Shown: positions 48,747 through 56,388, numbered from the stretch's first letter. The stretch is DNA of 56,388 nucleotides from an uncultured Oscillospiraceae bacterium (GCA_947632155.1 CANROF010000009.1:1-56388); one strand, 5' to 3'. Made by a program: numbers and translations. Notes: generated by a model from the letters alone, not told the origin.

Positions 48747-51140
48747 TTGACCTATAAAGCAAAACGGGCCATAGCCAAGACGGCCGCCGCCGGCGCCAGG
48801 GGGGTCCTGGGCGTGCTGCGGGCTTTTCTCAAGGCCCTGGGGATATTCCTGCTCATCCTCATCACCACCGGCGCCATCTTCGCCTGCATCTTCGTGCTGT
48901 ACATCAAGACCAATCTTGCAAGCTCGGACCTTGGCGTCACCTTTGAGGAATATCAGCTCAACGAGACGAGCATCATCTACTACTACGACAAGATCTCCGA
49001 CTCCTGGGTGGAGTCCACCTCCATCCAGAGCTCCGAGGGCTACCGCTATTGGGTGCCCTACGACGAGATTCCCAAATACATGGAGCAGGCCCTGGTGGCC
49101 ATCGAGGACAAGCGCTTTTACATCCACCACGGCGTGGACTGGGGGCGAACGGCCCAGGCCTTTGTCTACATGTTCCTGGGCATGAAGAACACCTTCGGCG
49201 GCTCCACCATCACCCAGCAGCTCCGCAAAAACATCACCGGTGAGAACGACGAGACGGTCCGACGAAAGCTGACGGAGATCTTCGCCGCCCTACAGCTCGA
49301 AAAGCAGTACGACAAGTGGCAGATCATCGAGTGGTACCTGAACGTGGTCAACTTCGGCCACGGCAAGTCCCAGGGCATCGGCGACGCCGCCCGGTACTAC
49401 TTCGACAAGGAGGTCCGCGACCTGACCCTGGCGGAGTCGGCGTGCATCATCGGCATCACCAACAACCCCTCCATGTACAACCCCTACTACCACCCGGAGG
49501 CCAACAAGCGCCGGCAGGAGACGATCCTCTACCAGATGCTGGACCAGGGCTATATCGACGAGGCCACCTACGAGGCCGCCAAGGCCGAGCACCTCAACTT
49601 CGTCTACAACTCCACCTCCGCCCCGGACAACTCCATCTACTCCTGGTTTGACGAGGTGGTCCGGGAGGACGCCGCCAAATTCCTGGCCGAGCAGAGGGGC
49701 ATCTCCGTGGACGTGGCCTACACGCTTTTGGAGACAGGCGGCTTTAAGATCTACTCCACCATGGACCCGGAGATCCAGTCCGTCGTGGACAGCGTCTACG
49801 GCAACACCGACGTCATCAACAGCATCGGCATCAGCGGCTCCAGCCAGCAGATCCAGTCCTCCATCGTGGTGATGGACCCCTACAACGGCGACATTGTGGC
49901 CCTGGCCGGCGCCGTGGGCAAAAAAGAGGGGAATCTTCTCTACAACATGGCCACCGACGCCCAGCGCTCGCCGGGGTCGTCCTTCAAGCCCATCTCCGCC
50001 TACGCCCCGGCCATGGACTTCGGGTATCTGACGCCCCAGACGCTGTATGAGGACTCCCCCTCCGTCAAGCTCCAGCACACCGACTGGCTGCCCGTCAACA
50101 GCGACTACTACCACGGCATCGTCAGCGTCCGCTACGCCATCCAGGAATCCATAAACGTGGTGGCGGCCCAGGTCGTGGACCAGCTCACCGTGGACGTGTC
50201 CTACGACTTTTTGACCAACAAGCTCCACATGAATCTTGTTCCGGAGGACAAGGGCTACGCCGCCCTGGCCCTGGGGCAGTTAAACTACGGCATCACCGTC
50301 CGGGAAATGGCCAACGCCTTCTCCATCTTCCCCAACAGCGGCATCTTCGTCCCCTCCCGGACCTTCAGCCAGATCTACGATTCCGACTGGAATCTCCTTT
50401 ATGAGAACACCCCCGCCGCGGAGGCGGTGATCTCCGACACCACGGCCTACTGGATGACGGATATGCTCCACAACGCCGCCGTCAACGGCACGGGGTACGA
50501 GGCGAACCTGGGCAGTCTCATGCCCACCGCCGGCAAGACCGGCACCACCACCTCCTACCGCGACCGGTGGTTCGTGGGCTTCACGCCCTACTACCTGGCC
50601 GCCGTCTGGACCGGCTACCCCTACCCCGCCACCATCTACGCCGACGGGCAGAATCCCTCCAGCGTCATGTGGAAAAAGGTCATGAGCCAGGTACACCAGG
50701 ACCTTCCCTACAAGGAGTTCAGCGTTCCGGCCAACACGTATCAGGAGCCCGTGAAGGGCGTGGAGCAGGTGAGCTACACCGCCCGGTGCGTCACCACCGA
50801 CGTCTCCGGGGGCCTGGGCTTCCTCTACGAGGAGACGGGCACCGGCGTGGTGGGCAAATCCGTAACGGTGAAGGCCCCCACGGTGGAGGGCTACGAGCTG
50901 GTGGGCGACCCCACCCAGACCATCACCCTCACCGCGGAGCCCGAGGACAACGTGGCCCTCTTTAACTACACCCCCATCCCCCAGGAGCCCCCCGCCCCGC
51001 CGGACGAGCCCACTCCCCCGGAGGGCGGAGACGACACGCCCCCGCCGGAGGACGGCGGTGACACAACTCCCCCCGAAGGCGGCAACACGCCCCCGCCCGA
51101 GGACGGCGGAGACACCGACACCCCCACCATCGAGGGATAA
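48747..51140 (+). CDS. Class A penicillin-binding protein
   Basis: A 797-residue bifunctional peptidoglycan synthase. Short basic cytoplasmic tail, membrane helix at about residues 30-52, GT51 glycosyltransferase (about 75-260, catalytic Glu120 in EDKRFYIHHGVDW, GGSTITQQLRKN), and transpeptidase (about 350-680) with SxxK at S411-K414 in SPGSSFKP, SxN in ESINVVAAQ and KTGTT at 597. The tail of about 55 residues is a Pro/Glu/Gly/Asp repeat (PPPEDGGDT-like), likely a flexible wall-spanning end. The start is TTG at 48747, since GAGGTG sits about 6 bases before it. A weak TACAAT box lies at 48671-48676. Confidence 0.95.
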   Translation: MTYKAKRAIAKTAAAGARGVLGVLRAFLKALGIFLLILITTGAIFACIFVLYIKTNLASSDLGVTFEEYQLNETSIIYYYDKISDSWVESTSIQSSEGYRYWVPYDEIPKYMEQALVAIEDKRFYIHHGVDWGRTAQAFVYMFLGMKNTFGGSTITQQLRKNITGENDETVRRKLTEIFAALQLEKQYDKWQIIEWYLNVVNFGHGKSQGIGDAARYYFDKEVRDLTLAESACIIGITNNPSMYNPYYHPEANKRRQETILYQMLDQGYIDEATYEAAKAEHLNFVYNSTSAPDNSIYSWFDEVVREDAAKFLAEQRGISVDVAYTLLETGGFKIYSTMDPEIQSVVDSVYGNTDVINSIGISGSSQQIQSSIVVMDPYNGDIVALAGAVGKKEGNLLYNMATDAQRSPGSSFKPISAYAPAMDFGYLTPQTLYEDSPSVKLQHTDWLPVNSDYYHGIVSVRYAIQESINVVAAQVVDQLTVDVSYDFLTNKLHMNLVPEDKGYAALALGQLNYGITVREMANAFSIFPNSGIFVPSRTFSQIYDSDWNLLYENTPAAEAVISDTTAYWMTDMLHNAAVNGTGYEANLGSLMPTAGKTGTTTSYRDRWFVGFTPYYLAAVWTGYPYPATIYADGQNPSSVMWKKVMSQVHQDLPYKEFSVPANTYQEPVKGVEQVSYTARCVTTDVSGGLGFLYEETGTGVVGKSVTVKAPTVEGYELVGDPTQTITLTAEPEDNVALFNYTPIPQEPPAPPDEPTPPEGGDDTPPPEDGGDTTPPEGGNTPPPEDGGDTDTPTIEG

Positions 51141-51141
51141 C

Positions 51142-51176
51142 AAAAAAGCATCGCGCCCCGGCTTTGCCGGGGCGCG
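51142..51176. terminator. Bidirectional terminator between the PBP gene and folA
   Basis: Stem CGCGCCCCGGC/GCCGGGGCGCG. On the minus strand it leads into TTTTTT (51147-51142), fitting folA; on the plus strand the tail is TTCTTT. Confidence 0.82.
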
Positions 51177-51182
51177 AATTCT

Positions 51183-51668
51183 TTATTCCACTCTCTCCCA
51201 CACCTGGAAGCGGTATTTCAGTCCCTCGTGCTCCCGGACCTCGCCGGGGTCGGTAAGGCGCCAGGCGGGGTCGGCCTCCAGATTTGGGAAAAAGGCGTCG
51301 GCGTCGGGGACGGCGTCTATCCTGGTGACGTAGGCCCTTTGGCAGTACGGGAAAAGCGCCCGGTAGACGCTCTCCCCGCCGATGACAAAGACCTCCGGGT
51401 CGTTTTTCGCAAGCTCCAGGGCCTCCTCTACGCTGTGGGCCACCTCAGCGCCCTCCACGGCGAGGTCCGGGTCCCGGGTGAGCACGATATTCCGGCGGTT
51501 TTTCAAAGGCCGCCCGCCGGGGAAGTCCAGCAGCGTCCTGTGCCCCACGATCACCGTTCCGTGTCCCGTGACGGCGCGAAAATGCTTTCTGTCCTCCGGC
51601 ACCACCAGGTTTTGCGTGCCCTCAAAGCCGATTCCCCAGTTTTTATCCGCGGCAACTACAAGCTCCAT
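51183..51668 (-). CDS. folA: Dihydrofolate reductase
   Basis: Reduces dihydrofolate to tetrahydrofolate with NADPH, regenerating the cofactor used up by ThyA. The 161-residue protein has LVVAADKNWGIGFEG at the N-terminus, the NADPH motif VIVGHRTLLDFPGG, RRNIVLTRD and VFVIGGESVYRALFPY. It begins 9 bases after thyA ends and shares its promoter. Confidence 0.95.
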   Translation of the reverse strand: MELVVAADKNWGIGFEGTQNLVVPEDRKHFRAVTGHGTVIVGHRTLLDFPGGRPLKNRRNIVLTRDPDLAVEGAEVAHSVEEALELAKNDPEVFVIGGESVYRALFPYCQRAYVTRIDAVPDADAFFPNLEADPAWRLTDPGEVREHEGLKYRFQVWERVE

Positions 51669-51677
51669 TTCGCCGCC

Positions 51678-52508
51678 TCAGATCGCCACGGGGATCTTGT
51701 CGGAAAACTCGTTATACGCGTAGCCCTCCAGCTTGAAGCTGTCCCGGGTGAACGCGTAGAAGTCCGTGACGGACTTGTCGATGACGAATTTCGGCGCGGG
51801 CTTGGGCTCCTGCGTCAGGAGCTTTTTCACGGTGGCCACATGCCGGTCGTAGATGTGGGCGTCGGCGATGACATGCACCAGCTCCCCGGCCTCCAGCCCG
51901 GAGACTTGGGCGATCATGTGCACCAGCACCGCGTACTGCACCACGTTCCAGTTGGAGGCGGTGAGCATGTCCTGGCTGCGCTGGTTGAGGATGGCGTTGA
52001 GCTTCCGGCCCGAGACGTTGAAGGTCATGGAGTAGGCGCAGGGATAGAGGCCCATCTCGTGCAGGTCCGCGTGGTTATAGATATTCGTCATGATGCGCCG
52101 GCTGGCCGGGTCGTGCTTTAAGTCGTAGAGGACCTTGTCCACCTGGTCGAACTCCCCCTCGGGGTAGATGTGCTTGACGCCGAGCTGGTAGCCGTAGGCC
52201 TTGCCGATGGAGCCCGTCTCGTCGGCCCAGCTATCCCAGATGTGCCCCCGCAGGTCCTTGATGTTGTTGGACTTTTTTTGCCAGATCCACAAAAGCTCGT
52301 CCACAGCGCTCTTCCAGTAGGTCCGCCGGAGCGTCATTATCGGGAATTCCTTTGAAAGGTCGTAGCGGTTGACGATGCCGAATTTTTTGATGGTGTGCGC
52401 CGGCGAGCCGTCGGCCCAACGCGGCCGAACGTTGAGATTCGTGTCCCAAACGCCGGTGCTGAGGATGTCCCGGCAGTTGGAAATAAAAATGCTGTCAGCC
52501 CTGCTCAT
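51678..52508 (-). CDS. thyA: Thymidylate synthase
   Basis: Methylates dUMP to dTMP with methylenetetrahydrofolate. The 276-residue protein shows the folate/phosphate region FPIMTLRRTYWKSAVDELLW, the catalytic cysteine in LYPCAYSMTFNV, the phosphate-binding LNQRSQDM, and NWNVVQYAVLVHMIAQVSG. The Cys neighbourhood (PCAYS) differs from the usual PCH, a variant seen in clostridial ThyA. The ATG at 52508 follows GGGGAGATAG. It forms an operon with folA; dut at 1749 provides dUMP. Confidence 0.94.
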   Translation of the reverse strand: MSRADSIFISNCRDILSTGVWDTNLNVRPRWADGSPAHTIKKFGIVNRYDLSKEFPIMTLRRTYWKSAVDELLWIWQKKSNNIKDLRGHIWDSWADETGSIGKAYGYQLGVKHIYPEGEFDQVDKVLYDLKHDPASRRIMTNIYNHADLHEMGLYPCAYSMTFNVSGRKLNAILNQRSQDMLTASNWNVVQYAVLVHMIAQVSGLEAGELVHVIADAHIYDRHVATVKKLLTQEPKPAPKFVIDKSVTDFYAFTRDSFKLEGYAYNEFSDKIPVAI

Positions 52509-52527
52509 TTTCTCTATCTCCCCACAA

Positions 52528-52572
52528 ATTGATTGACAAATCAATTATAATCGTGTATCTTAATAATTGCAA
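52528..52572 (-). promoter_or_regulatory. Promoter and palindrome of thyA-folA
   Basis: On the minus strand TTGCAA (52572-52567), 17-base spacer, TATAAT (52549-52544). An inverted repeat ATTGAT-6-ATCAAT (52528-52545) overlaps the -10 edge and start point, a likely repressor site. Confidence 0.72.
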
Positions 52573-52581
52573 CAAAAATAT

Positions 52582-52701
52582 GGAGATGTATCGAAGTGGT
52601 CGTAACGAGGCTGACTCGAAATGCGGTAGCCCAATTTCCGGGCCTGCCTGATTTCCCTTGCCGCCGTAAGATTTTCGGTTTGGGGTTCGAATTTCTACGC
52701 C
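52582..52701 (+). pseudogene. Decayed tRNA-Ser-like sequence
   Basis: GGAGATGTATCGAAGTGG and the following TCGTAACGAGGCTGACTCGAA reproduce the acceptor, D-arm and anticodon loop (CGA) of a serine tRNA. The 3' half does not pair with the 5' half: the T-arm-like GGGGTTCGAATTTCT ends without the complement of GGAGATG. Between them are about 55 unrelated bases. It cannot fold as a tRNA and is likely a relic of a paralogous tRNA-Ser or an old insertion scar. Confidence 0.6.
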
Positions 52702-52780
52702 CGTTTTCTACGCTTTTTCTAACGCTTTTCTAACACTTTTCGCAGCTTCCTCAGCAGGTATCCGCAGCTTTTCTGAATAT

Positions 52781-52871
52781 GGAGATGTACCCAAGAGGCT
52801 GAAGGGTTCGGATTCGAAATCCGATAGGTCGGGCAACCGGCGCGGGGGTTCAAATCCCTCCATCTCCGCCA
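52781..52871 (+). tRNA. tRNA-Ser (anticodon CGA)
   Basis: Acceptor stem GGAGATG/CATCTCC, D-arm with CCCAAGAGGCTGAAGGG, anticodon stem-loop TCGGA-TTCGAAA-TCCGA with anticodon CGA, a long class II variable arm (GGTCGGGCAACCGGC region), T-arm GGGGG-TTCAAAT-CCCTC, and encoded CCA. Decodes UCG. The integrase gene points at its 3' end, so this tRNA is probably the insertion site of the downstream element. Confidence 0.93.
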
Positions 52872-52899
52872 CGTCGTCGCGGAAGCGGCGATAGTTCCT

Positions 52900-53001
52900 C
52901 AAAGGGCAGTCGCTCAGGGCGTCTGCCCTTTGACTCACTCGCGCGCTTCGCTCCGACTCCCAAAACGCGACCCGCTTTGCTGGGCTCGCGTTTTGTTTTT
53001 T
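52900..53001 (+). terminator. Hairpins after tRNA-Ser, including a terminator
   Basis: A hairpin AAAGGGCAG/CTGCCCTTT at 52900-52932 is followed by AAAACGCGA/TCGCGTTTT (52962-52994) with a T run to 53001. The second can end the tRNA transcript; being converging, it may also separate it from the integrase gene. Confidence 0.7.
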
Positions 53002-53007
53002 CGCGGG

Positions 53008-54237
53008 TCAATGACCTGCGGCGGCTTTTTTGTCCGCCGACCTGTCTTTCTTGAACAGGCTCCCCATAGTCGCCGCTGACTCCTCCTGAGCCGTGTAGTC
53101 CAGGTGTGCGTAGATATCTGCGGTGGTGGAGAAGGTGCTGTGGCCGAGCCAGATCTGGATCTGCTTCATGGAGATACCATTCTGGAGCAGGAGACTGGCA
53201 CAGCTGTGGCGAAGGTCATGGAAGCGTATCTTCCGAAGCCCGTACTTCTCCAAGAGCCATCCGAAGTGTTCAGTCACATAGTTGGGCCGAAGGAGTCTGC
53301 CCAGTTGGTCCACGCAAATATAGTCAAGATAATCCGTACAGTAGCTTTTTTTGAAGAGCTTCCGATACATCTCCTGCTTTTCTTTCTCCTGCAAGAGCAG
53401 TTGTTCAATTGCCGGGATCAGCGGAAGGGTGCGGAAGCTGGACTTTGTCTTTAGCATATCCGCCCCTACCGGTACGAATTTACCGTCCACCTCCAGCTCA
53501 ACGACCTTGTGGCGTATGGAGACGGTCTTCTTGTCGAAGTTTATGGCATCCCATTTGAGTCCAAGTACCTCACTGCGGCGGAGCCCATAATAGGCCGCAA
53601 TCCTGATTGGCACCTCAAGAGGGTCGCCCTCGGACACATCAAAGAGTGTCATCATCTCCTCCTCACTGTAGAAGGAGCCGAGGAACACGTTTTTCTTGGG
53701 CTTGTTGGCCTGATCTGCCGGATTCTTGGGAATGACGTCCCGCCGCACAGCGTTTTGCAGGGCTTTTCGAATAATAGCGTGGTAATGGATGACCGTGTTG
53801 GGAGTGCAATTGTCGGCCAAAATGCTGTCGTAGAAGCTGTTGATATCCTCTGCCGTCAATTCCCTGACCAGAACCGGGTGGGCAGCGAACCAAGTGGTGA
53901 TTCGTGTCTTGACCATGTCGTCATAGCTTATGTATGTTGTAGCCGCAATGGTGGAGCGTGTTGATTTCAGCCACTTGACCATATAGTCCTGGAACATGAG
54001 TTCCGCATCTGGGTTGAGCCTTCGCTGTGCCTCCAGCGCCGCGCGTGCAAGCTGTTCCTCCTCGATCTTTTCGTAGGATAACCTGATCTGGTCAAACGCC
54101 TTTTGAGCTTTCCTGATACTTGTGCCCTCCACAGGCAGGCCGGTGGCTATCCATTTAACCTTTCTTTTCCCATCGACCTTTAGGTTTAATGCCACGTAAT
54201 AATGTCCGTTTTTCTTTTGCAGGCTGCCAGTGATCAT
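53008..54237 (-). CDS. Tyrosine-type site-specific integrase
   Basis: A 409-residue tyrosine recombinase that integrates and excises the mobile element. It has an N-terminal arm-binding AP2-like part (about 1-60, GHYYVALNLKVDGKRKVKW), a core-binding SAM-like domain (about 90-175) and a catalytic domain with Arg in YYGLRRSEVLGLKW, H340-x-x-R343 in HDLRHSCASLLLQ, H366 in WLGHS and the nucleophile Tyr near 376 in TADIYAHLD. The ATG at 54237 follows AAGGAGG. It lies beside tRNA-Ser, pointing toward it, the usual arrangement at one end of an integrative element. GC content is below that of the chromosome to the left. Confidence 0.95.
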   Translation of the reverse strand: MITGSLQKKNGHYYVALNLKVDGKRKVKWIATGLPVEGTSIRKAQKAFDQIRLSYEKIEEEQLARAALEAQRRLNPDAELMFQDYMVKWLKSTRSTIAATTYISYDDMVKTRITTWFAAHPVLVRELTAEDINSFYDSILADNCTPNTVIHYHAIIRKALQNAVRRDVIPKNPADQANKPKKNVFLGSFYSEEEMMTLFDVSEGDPLEVPIRIAAYYGLRRSEVLGLKWDAINFDKKTVSIRHKVVELEVDGKFVPVGADMLKTKSSFRTLPLIPAIEQLLLQEKEKQEMYRKLFKKSYCTDYLDYICVDQLGRLLRPNYVTEHFGWLLEKYGLRKIRFHDLRHSCASLLLQNGISMKQIQIWLGHSTFSTTADIYAHLDYTAQEESAATMGSLFKKDRSADKKAAAGH

Positions 54238-54346
54238 TATTTTTACCTCCTTGATTTGGCCGCTTTCCTGCCGTTGACAGTACAAACATACCACAACTTT
54301 TGAGGAATAGCTATCACAACAATCGGAAAACATGAATTATTAACTT

Positions 54347-54532
54347 TCATTCGTCTGTGAGATAGTCAATTACCGCCGACTTTGGAATCCTGTAAATTCG
54401 CCCCACCCTGACGCTTCTGATATCCTGGCTGTCAAGGATCCGGTAGGCCAGCTTTTTGCTGATTCCCAGCATTTCACAAAGCTCATTGACGGTAACTACA
54501 TCCGGATAGCTTTCAAACATACGCTTCTTCAT
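54347..54532 (-). CDS. Excisionase-type HTH protein
   Basis: A 61-residue MerR-like winged-helix (HTH_17) protein: VVTVNELCEMLGISKKLAYRILDSQ and the wing IRSVRVGRIYRIPKSAVIDYL. Such proteins next to integrases act as excisionases, bending DNA to favour excision. It overlaps the upstream DUF3789-like gene by 4 bases (ATGA) and lies 109 bases before the integrase start. Confidence 0.88.
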   Translation of the reverse strand: MKKRMFESYPDVVTVNELCEMLGISKKLAYRILDSQDIRSVRVGRIYRIPKSAVIDYLTDE

Positions 54533-54756
54533 GTCCTGTCACTTCCATAAAGATTTTGCTTTGCATTCGCAGTTCCCTGTCTTCTTCTGCTGTCATCCGT
54601 GAAGGTATTTGTAACCGTTGTGGCCTGAGATTTCTCTAAGAGGTTGTACTTCTCAGGTTCCGTGTACCTGTCGCTGTCCTTGCCCTCGGTCAGCAGACAG
54701 AAAGCAAAAAAGCCGACGATACCGCCGACCATCGTTCCTATGATAAATGTAAGCAT
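54529..54756 (-). CDS. DUF3789-like small membrane protein
   Basis: A 75-residue protein with one N-terminal helix (TFIIGTMVGGIVGFFAFCLL) and a charged, Thr/Asn-rich tail. The opening matches DUF3789 proteins of integrative elements and phages in Firmicutes as I recall them. Function unknown. It overlaps the excisionase gene by 4 bases, so the two are coupled. Confidence 0.65.
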   Translation of the reverse strand: MLTFIIGTMVGGIVGFFAFCLLTEGKDSDRYTEPEKYNLLEKSQATTVTNTFTDDSRRRQGTANAKQNLYGSDRT

Positions 54757-54775
54757 TTTCTCCTCCTGTTAGATG

Positions 54776-55135
54776 TCAATCGCCGCCGACGCTGATGGTG
54801 AGGGCGGCATCCACTTTGTCCATGATCTCCGGGGTAGCTGTGCAGACCCACTCCAGCAGGCGGCGCTTGTCTATGGTTCTGATCTGCTCCAACAGCACTG
54901 TTGAATCGCATCTCAACTGAGGCAGACTGTCCAACGGCACATGGGTAGGCAAGTTTGTCTTCGTCCGGCTGGTAGTGATAGCCGCCGCTATGACCGTGGG
55001 GCTGTGTTTGTTGCCCGTGTTGTTTTGAAGGATCAGCACGGGGCGGATGCCGCCCTGCTCACAGCCCCGGACGGGGCGCAGGTCGGCATAGAAAATGTCT
55101 CCTCGCCGGATGGACCATATTTCATTTCTTCTCAT
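54776..55135 (-). CDS. MazF/PemK-type endoribonuclease toxin
   Basis: A 119-residue MazF-family protein, which cuts mRNA at short sequences. Conserved features are IRRGDIFYADLRPVRGCEQGGIRPVLILQNNTGN, VIAAAITT, LPTHVPL and the late CDSTVLLEQIRTIDKRRL. No typical MazE precedes it; instead its ATG overlaps the stop of a 199-residue gene by 4 bases. It may act as a maintenance system for the element, or be a solitary MazF of a kind common in Clostridia. Confidence 0.9.
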   Translation of the reverse strand: MRRNEIWSIRRGDIFYADLRPVRGCEQGGIRPVLILQNNTGNKHSPTVIAAAITTSRTKTNLPTHVPLDSLPQLRCDSTVLLEQIRTIDKRRLLEWVCTATPEIMDKVDAALTISVGGD

Positions 55136-55701
55136 CGTTTGAGTTCAAACGCAGCGGGACCGAGCCTGGCAATGATGAGAGCGTTGACGATAAACGCCAG
55201 ATCCGTGTCGTTTGTAACATGCTTGATCGCTCGTTCCGCCAAGACCTGCCTTTCCCCGTGATAGATGTTCCACGCGGCCAGGTATATTGCGTAGTCCCGG
55301 TACCAGATATGACAAAGACGGGCGCGGTCCAGATGGAGACCATCGTGCTGAAAGCAATCGATGGCCCTGGCAAACAGGTTGTAGCTGGAGGTCAGAAGGT
55401 AGAGCGCGGCGTTGTACGGAGGGTCATCGATCTCAGCGGAGGTAGATGTCATTTCTCTTGCGGTCTTCATTCTGAGTGAGTGTGCTTCGTCTTTCCACAT
55501 TCCGGTGAAGCTGCTGACCAGCTTTTCAAGACGCGGGTCAAGTTTTCTTCCGAGATTCAGCGTTTCTTGGATGGCTTTCCTGTAGTTTATCCTATCTTCC
55601 TCGATTCGTTCCTTCGCCCAAGGGCAGATGTCTTTGCTGTCCTTGCGGCAGGCTCGGTAATCCGTACACAATCTGCAATCCGTACTGATTTTATGCTTCA
55701 T
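55132..55701 (-). CDS. Unidentified Cys-containing protein upstream of MazF
   Basis: A 189-residue cytoplasmic protein. The N-terminus has four spaced cysteines (CRLCTDYRACRKDSKDICPW), perhaps a zinc or iron-sulfur site; the rest is helical (KAIQETLNLGRKLDPRLEKLVSSF, RAIDCFQHDGLHLDRARL). I do not recognise a family. It is coupled to the MazF gene by ATGA overlap, the position normally held by an antitoxin, but it is much larger than MazE. The ATG at 55701 is preferred; upstream in-frame codons lack a site. Confidence 0.65.
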   Translation of the reverse strand: MKHKISTDCRLCTDYRACRKDSKDICPWAKERIEEDRINYRKAIQETLNLGRKLDPRLEKLVSSFTGMWKDEAHSLRMKTAREMTSTSAEIDDPPYNAALYLLTSSYNLFARAIDCFQHDGLHLDRARLCHIWYRDYAIYLAAWNIYHGERQVLAERAIKHVTNDTDLAFIVNALIIARLGPAAFELKR

Positions 55702-55778
55702 ATAAATCTCTCTTTTCCTATTTTTCAGCACAAAAGAGGACGGATGGCTCCGCCCTCTTTCCTATAGATTCTTTTTTC

Positions 55779-56315
55779 TTATATGACCTGCACGACGTTC
55801 TTGTACAGGACTGTGAATTTGCTGTTGATCTCCTTGTTCATATGGTAATGCCCGCAGTACCAATGGCGGAACGTAACCGTATGATAGACCTCCTCCAAGA
55901 AGTCCGTCAGGCGGTCATGTATGTATGTGGATTTGCCGATGATGTCTTCGATACTCGACGGAGCGCAGTGGGTGATGATGAAGTCCACCTGATGATTGAC
56001 CTTCGCTAAGTTTTCTCTTGCCTCGGCGTACTCCTCATCGCTGGGAAGCTCCTCCTTCCACCAGCTTTCATGGTTTATGCGGAAGCGGGCGTGTTCACGG
56101 CGAAGGTAATAATACTTGAGGTCGAATTCGGGGTCGTCCCTGTCCAATATCCCGTCCTGCACGTCGTGGCTGCTGGCGCCGCCCATGGTGAAGAAGGGGT
56201 GGCCGTCAATATTGAAGACCTGTCCGCGCATGAGGTGGAGCACATGGGGCCGGAGCCGATGGACCTTGCCTCCGTTCCAATGCTCCACAGGGAGCTTATA
56301 GAGGAGGTCATAATT
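55779..56315 (-). pseudogene. Metallophosphoesterase gene, 3' exon, apparently split by a group II intron
   Basis: The reading frame resembles calcineurin-like metallophosphoesterases: NYDLLYKLPVEHWNGGKVH, VLHLMRGQVFNIDG, FTMGGASSHD, then the second metal histidines in IITHCAPSS and HWYCGHYHMN. The family normally has GNHD or GNHE directly before NYD, and here that position is occupied by group II intron sequence. The N-terminal part is beyond the window edge. If the intron splices, the mRNA could still give a working enzyme; otherwise the gene is broken. It is the leftmost cargo-like gene of the element seen here. Confidence 0.72.
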
Positions 56316-56388
56316 GTCGGCTAAGTCAGTGGGATTACTCCCGCTTTCTCGCCTGAGAACCGTACATGACAGTTTCCCATCATACGGC
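56316..56388 (-). mobile_element. Group II intron 3' end (domains V and VI), partial
   Basis: On the minus strand GCCGTATGATGG-GAAA-CTGTCATGTACGGTTC (56388-56357) is a domain V hairpin: catalytic GC...CGUAUG arm, GAAA loop and GUACGGUUC closing arm. It is followed by a domain VI-like stem with GGGAGTAATCCC, an unpaired A seven bases from the proposed end, and a terminal AC at 56316. The reverse-transcriptase part would lie outside the window. Confidence 0.75.

Noticed and set aside
52708-52938. 76-codon minus-strand open frame over tRNA-Ser
   Set aside because: It is antisense to an intact tRNA and made of the short repeats beside it.

Overview
The window looks like the chromosome of a high-GC member of the Clostridia, probably an Oscillospiraceae-type gut anaerobe. 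The protein families are Firmicute-like: Asp23 next to a DAK2/FakA protein, DegV, a DUF1292 protein, MsmX-type ATPase, class II GalT, SLH-anchored proteins and a BofC-like protein. Shine-Dalgarno sites are strong, TTG and GTG starts are frequent, and most promoters are near-consensus sigma-A with 17-bp spacers. The taxonomic guess is inference from gene content and composition.

Layout. 0.3-6 kb is housekeeping: divergent trxA/trxB, dut, a DUF2975/HTH pair, a decayed toxin-antitoxin module, and asp23-fakA. 6.4-12.7 kb is one operon for a MacAB-type tripartite transporter plus a three-SLH surface protein. 12.8-18.2 kb holds degV, an ECF sigma factor with a membrane-anchored partner, and an M56 (BlaR1-like) peptidase. 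18.4-29.1 kb is a complete galacturonate pathway: AraC regulator, uxaB, uxaA, a MATE transporter, eda fused to a glyoxalase-like domain, two PfkB kinases and uxaC. 29.2-32 kb encodes a large Cys-rich SLH lipoprotein. 32.2-44.2 kb is a galactan/galactose locus: galT, galE, galK, msmX, GH53 galactanase, a zinc-ribbon protein, an unidentified 612-residue protein, a LacI regulator and GH42 beta-galactosidase. 44.2-52.5 kb returns to housekeeping (a YabB-like methyltransferase, rsmI, an HNH pair, a likely 6S RNA, DUF1292, a BofC-like protein, PBP1, folA-thyA). From tRNA-Ser at 52.8 kb to the end lies one edge of an integrated mobile element: tyrosine integrase, excisionase, DUF3789, MazF-type toxin, and a metallophosphoesterase gene apparently split by a group II intron at the window edge.

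How the genes work together. UxaC, UxaB, UxaA, KdgK and Eda carry galacturonate to pyruvate and glyceraldehyde 3-phosphate. GH53 and GH42, both without signal peptides, would cut imported galacto-oligosaccharides to galactose for GalK, GalT and GalE. Together this suggests use of pectin (homogalacturonan plus galactan side chains). MsmX could energise sugar ABC importers encoded elsewhere.

The most unusual feature is repetitive non-coding DNA. One family is a roughly 190-bp element in four copies, built from up to four hairpins whose stems change in a compensated way; one copy has supplied the last codons of galK. A second family is a 26-bp palindrome with a constant GTAGGGG edge and interchangeable cores, seen 16 times. 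Functional statements are from reading alone; no database search was run.
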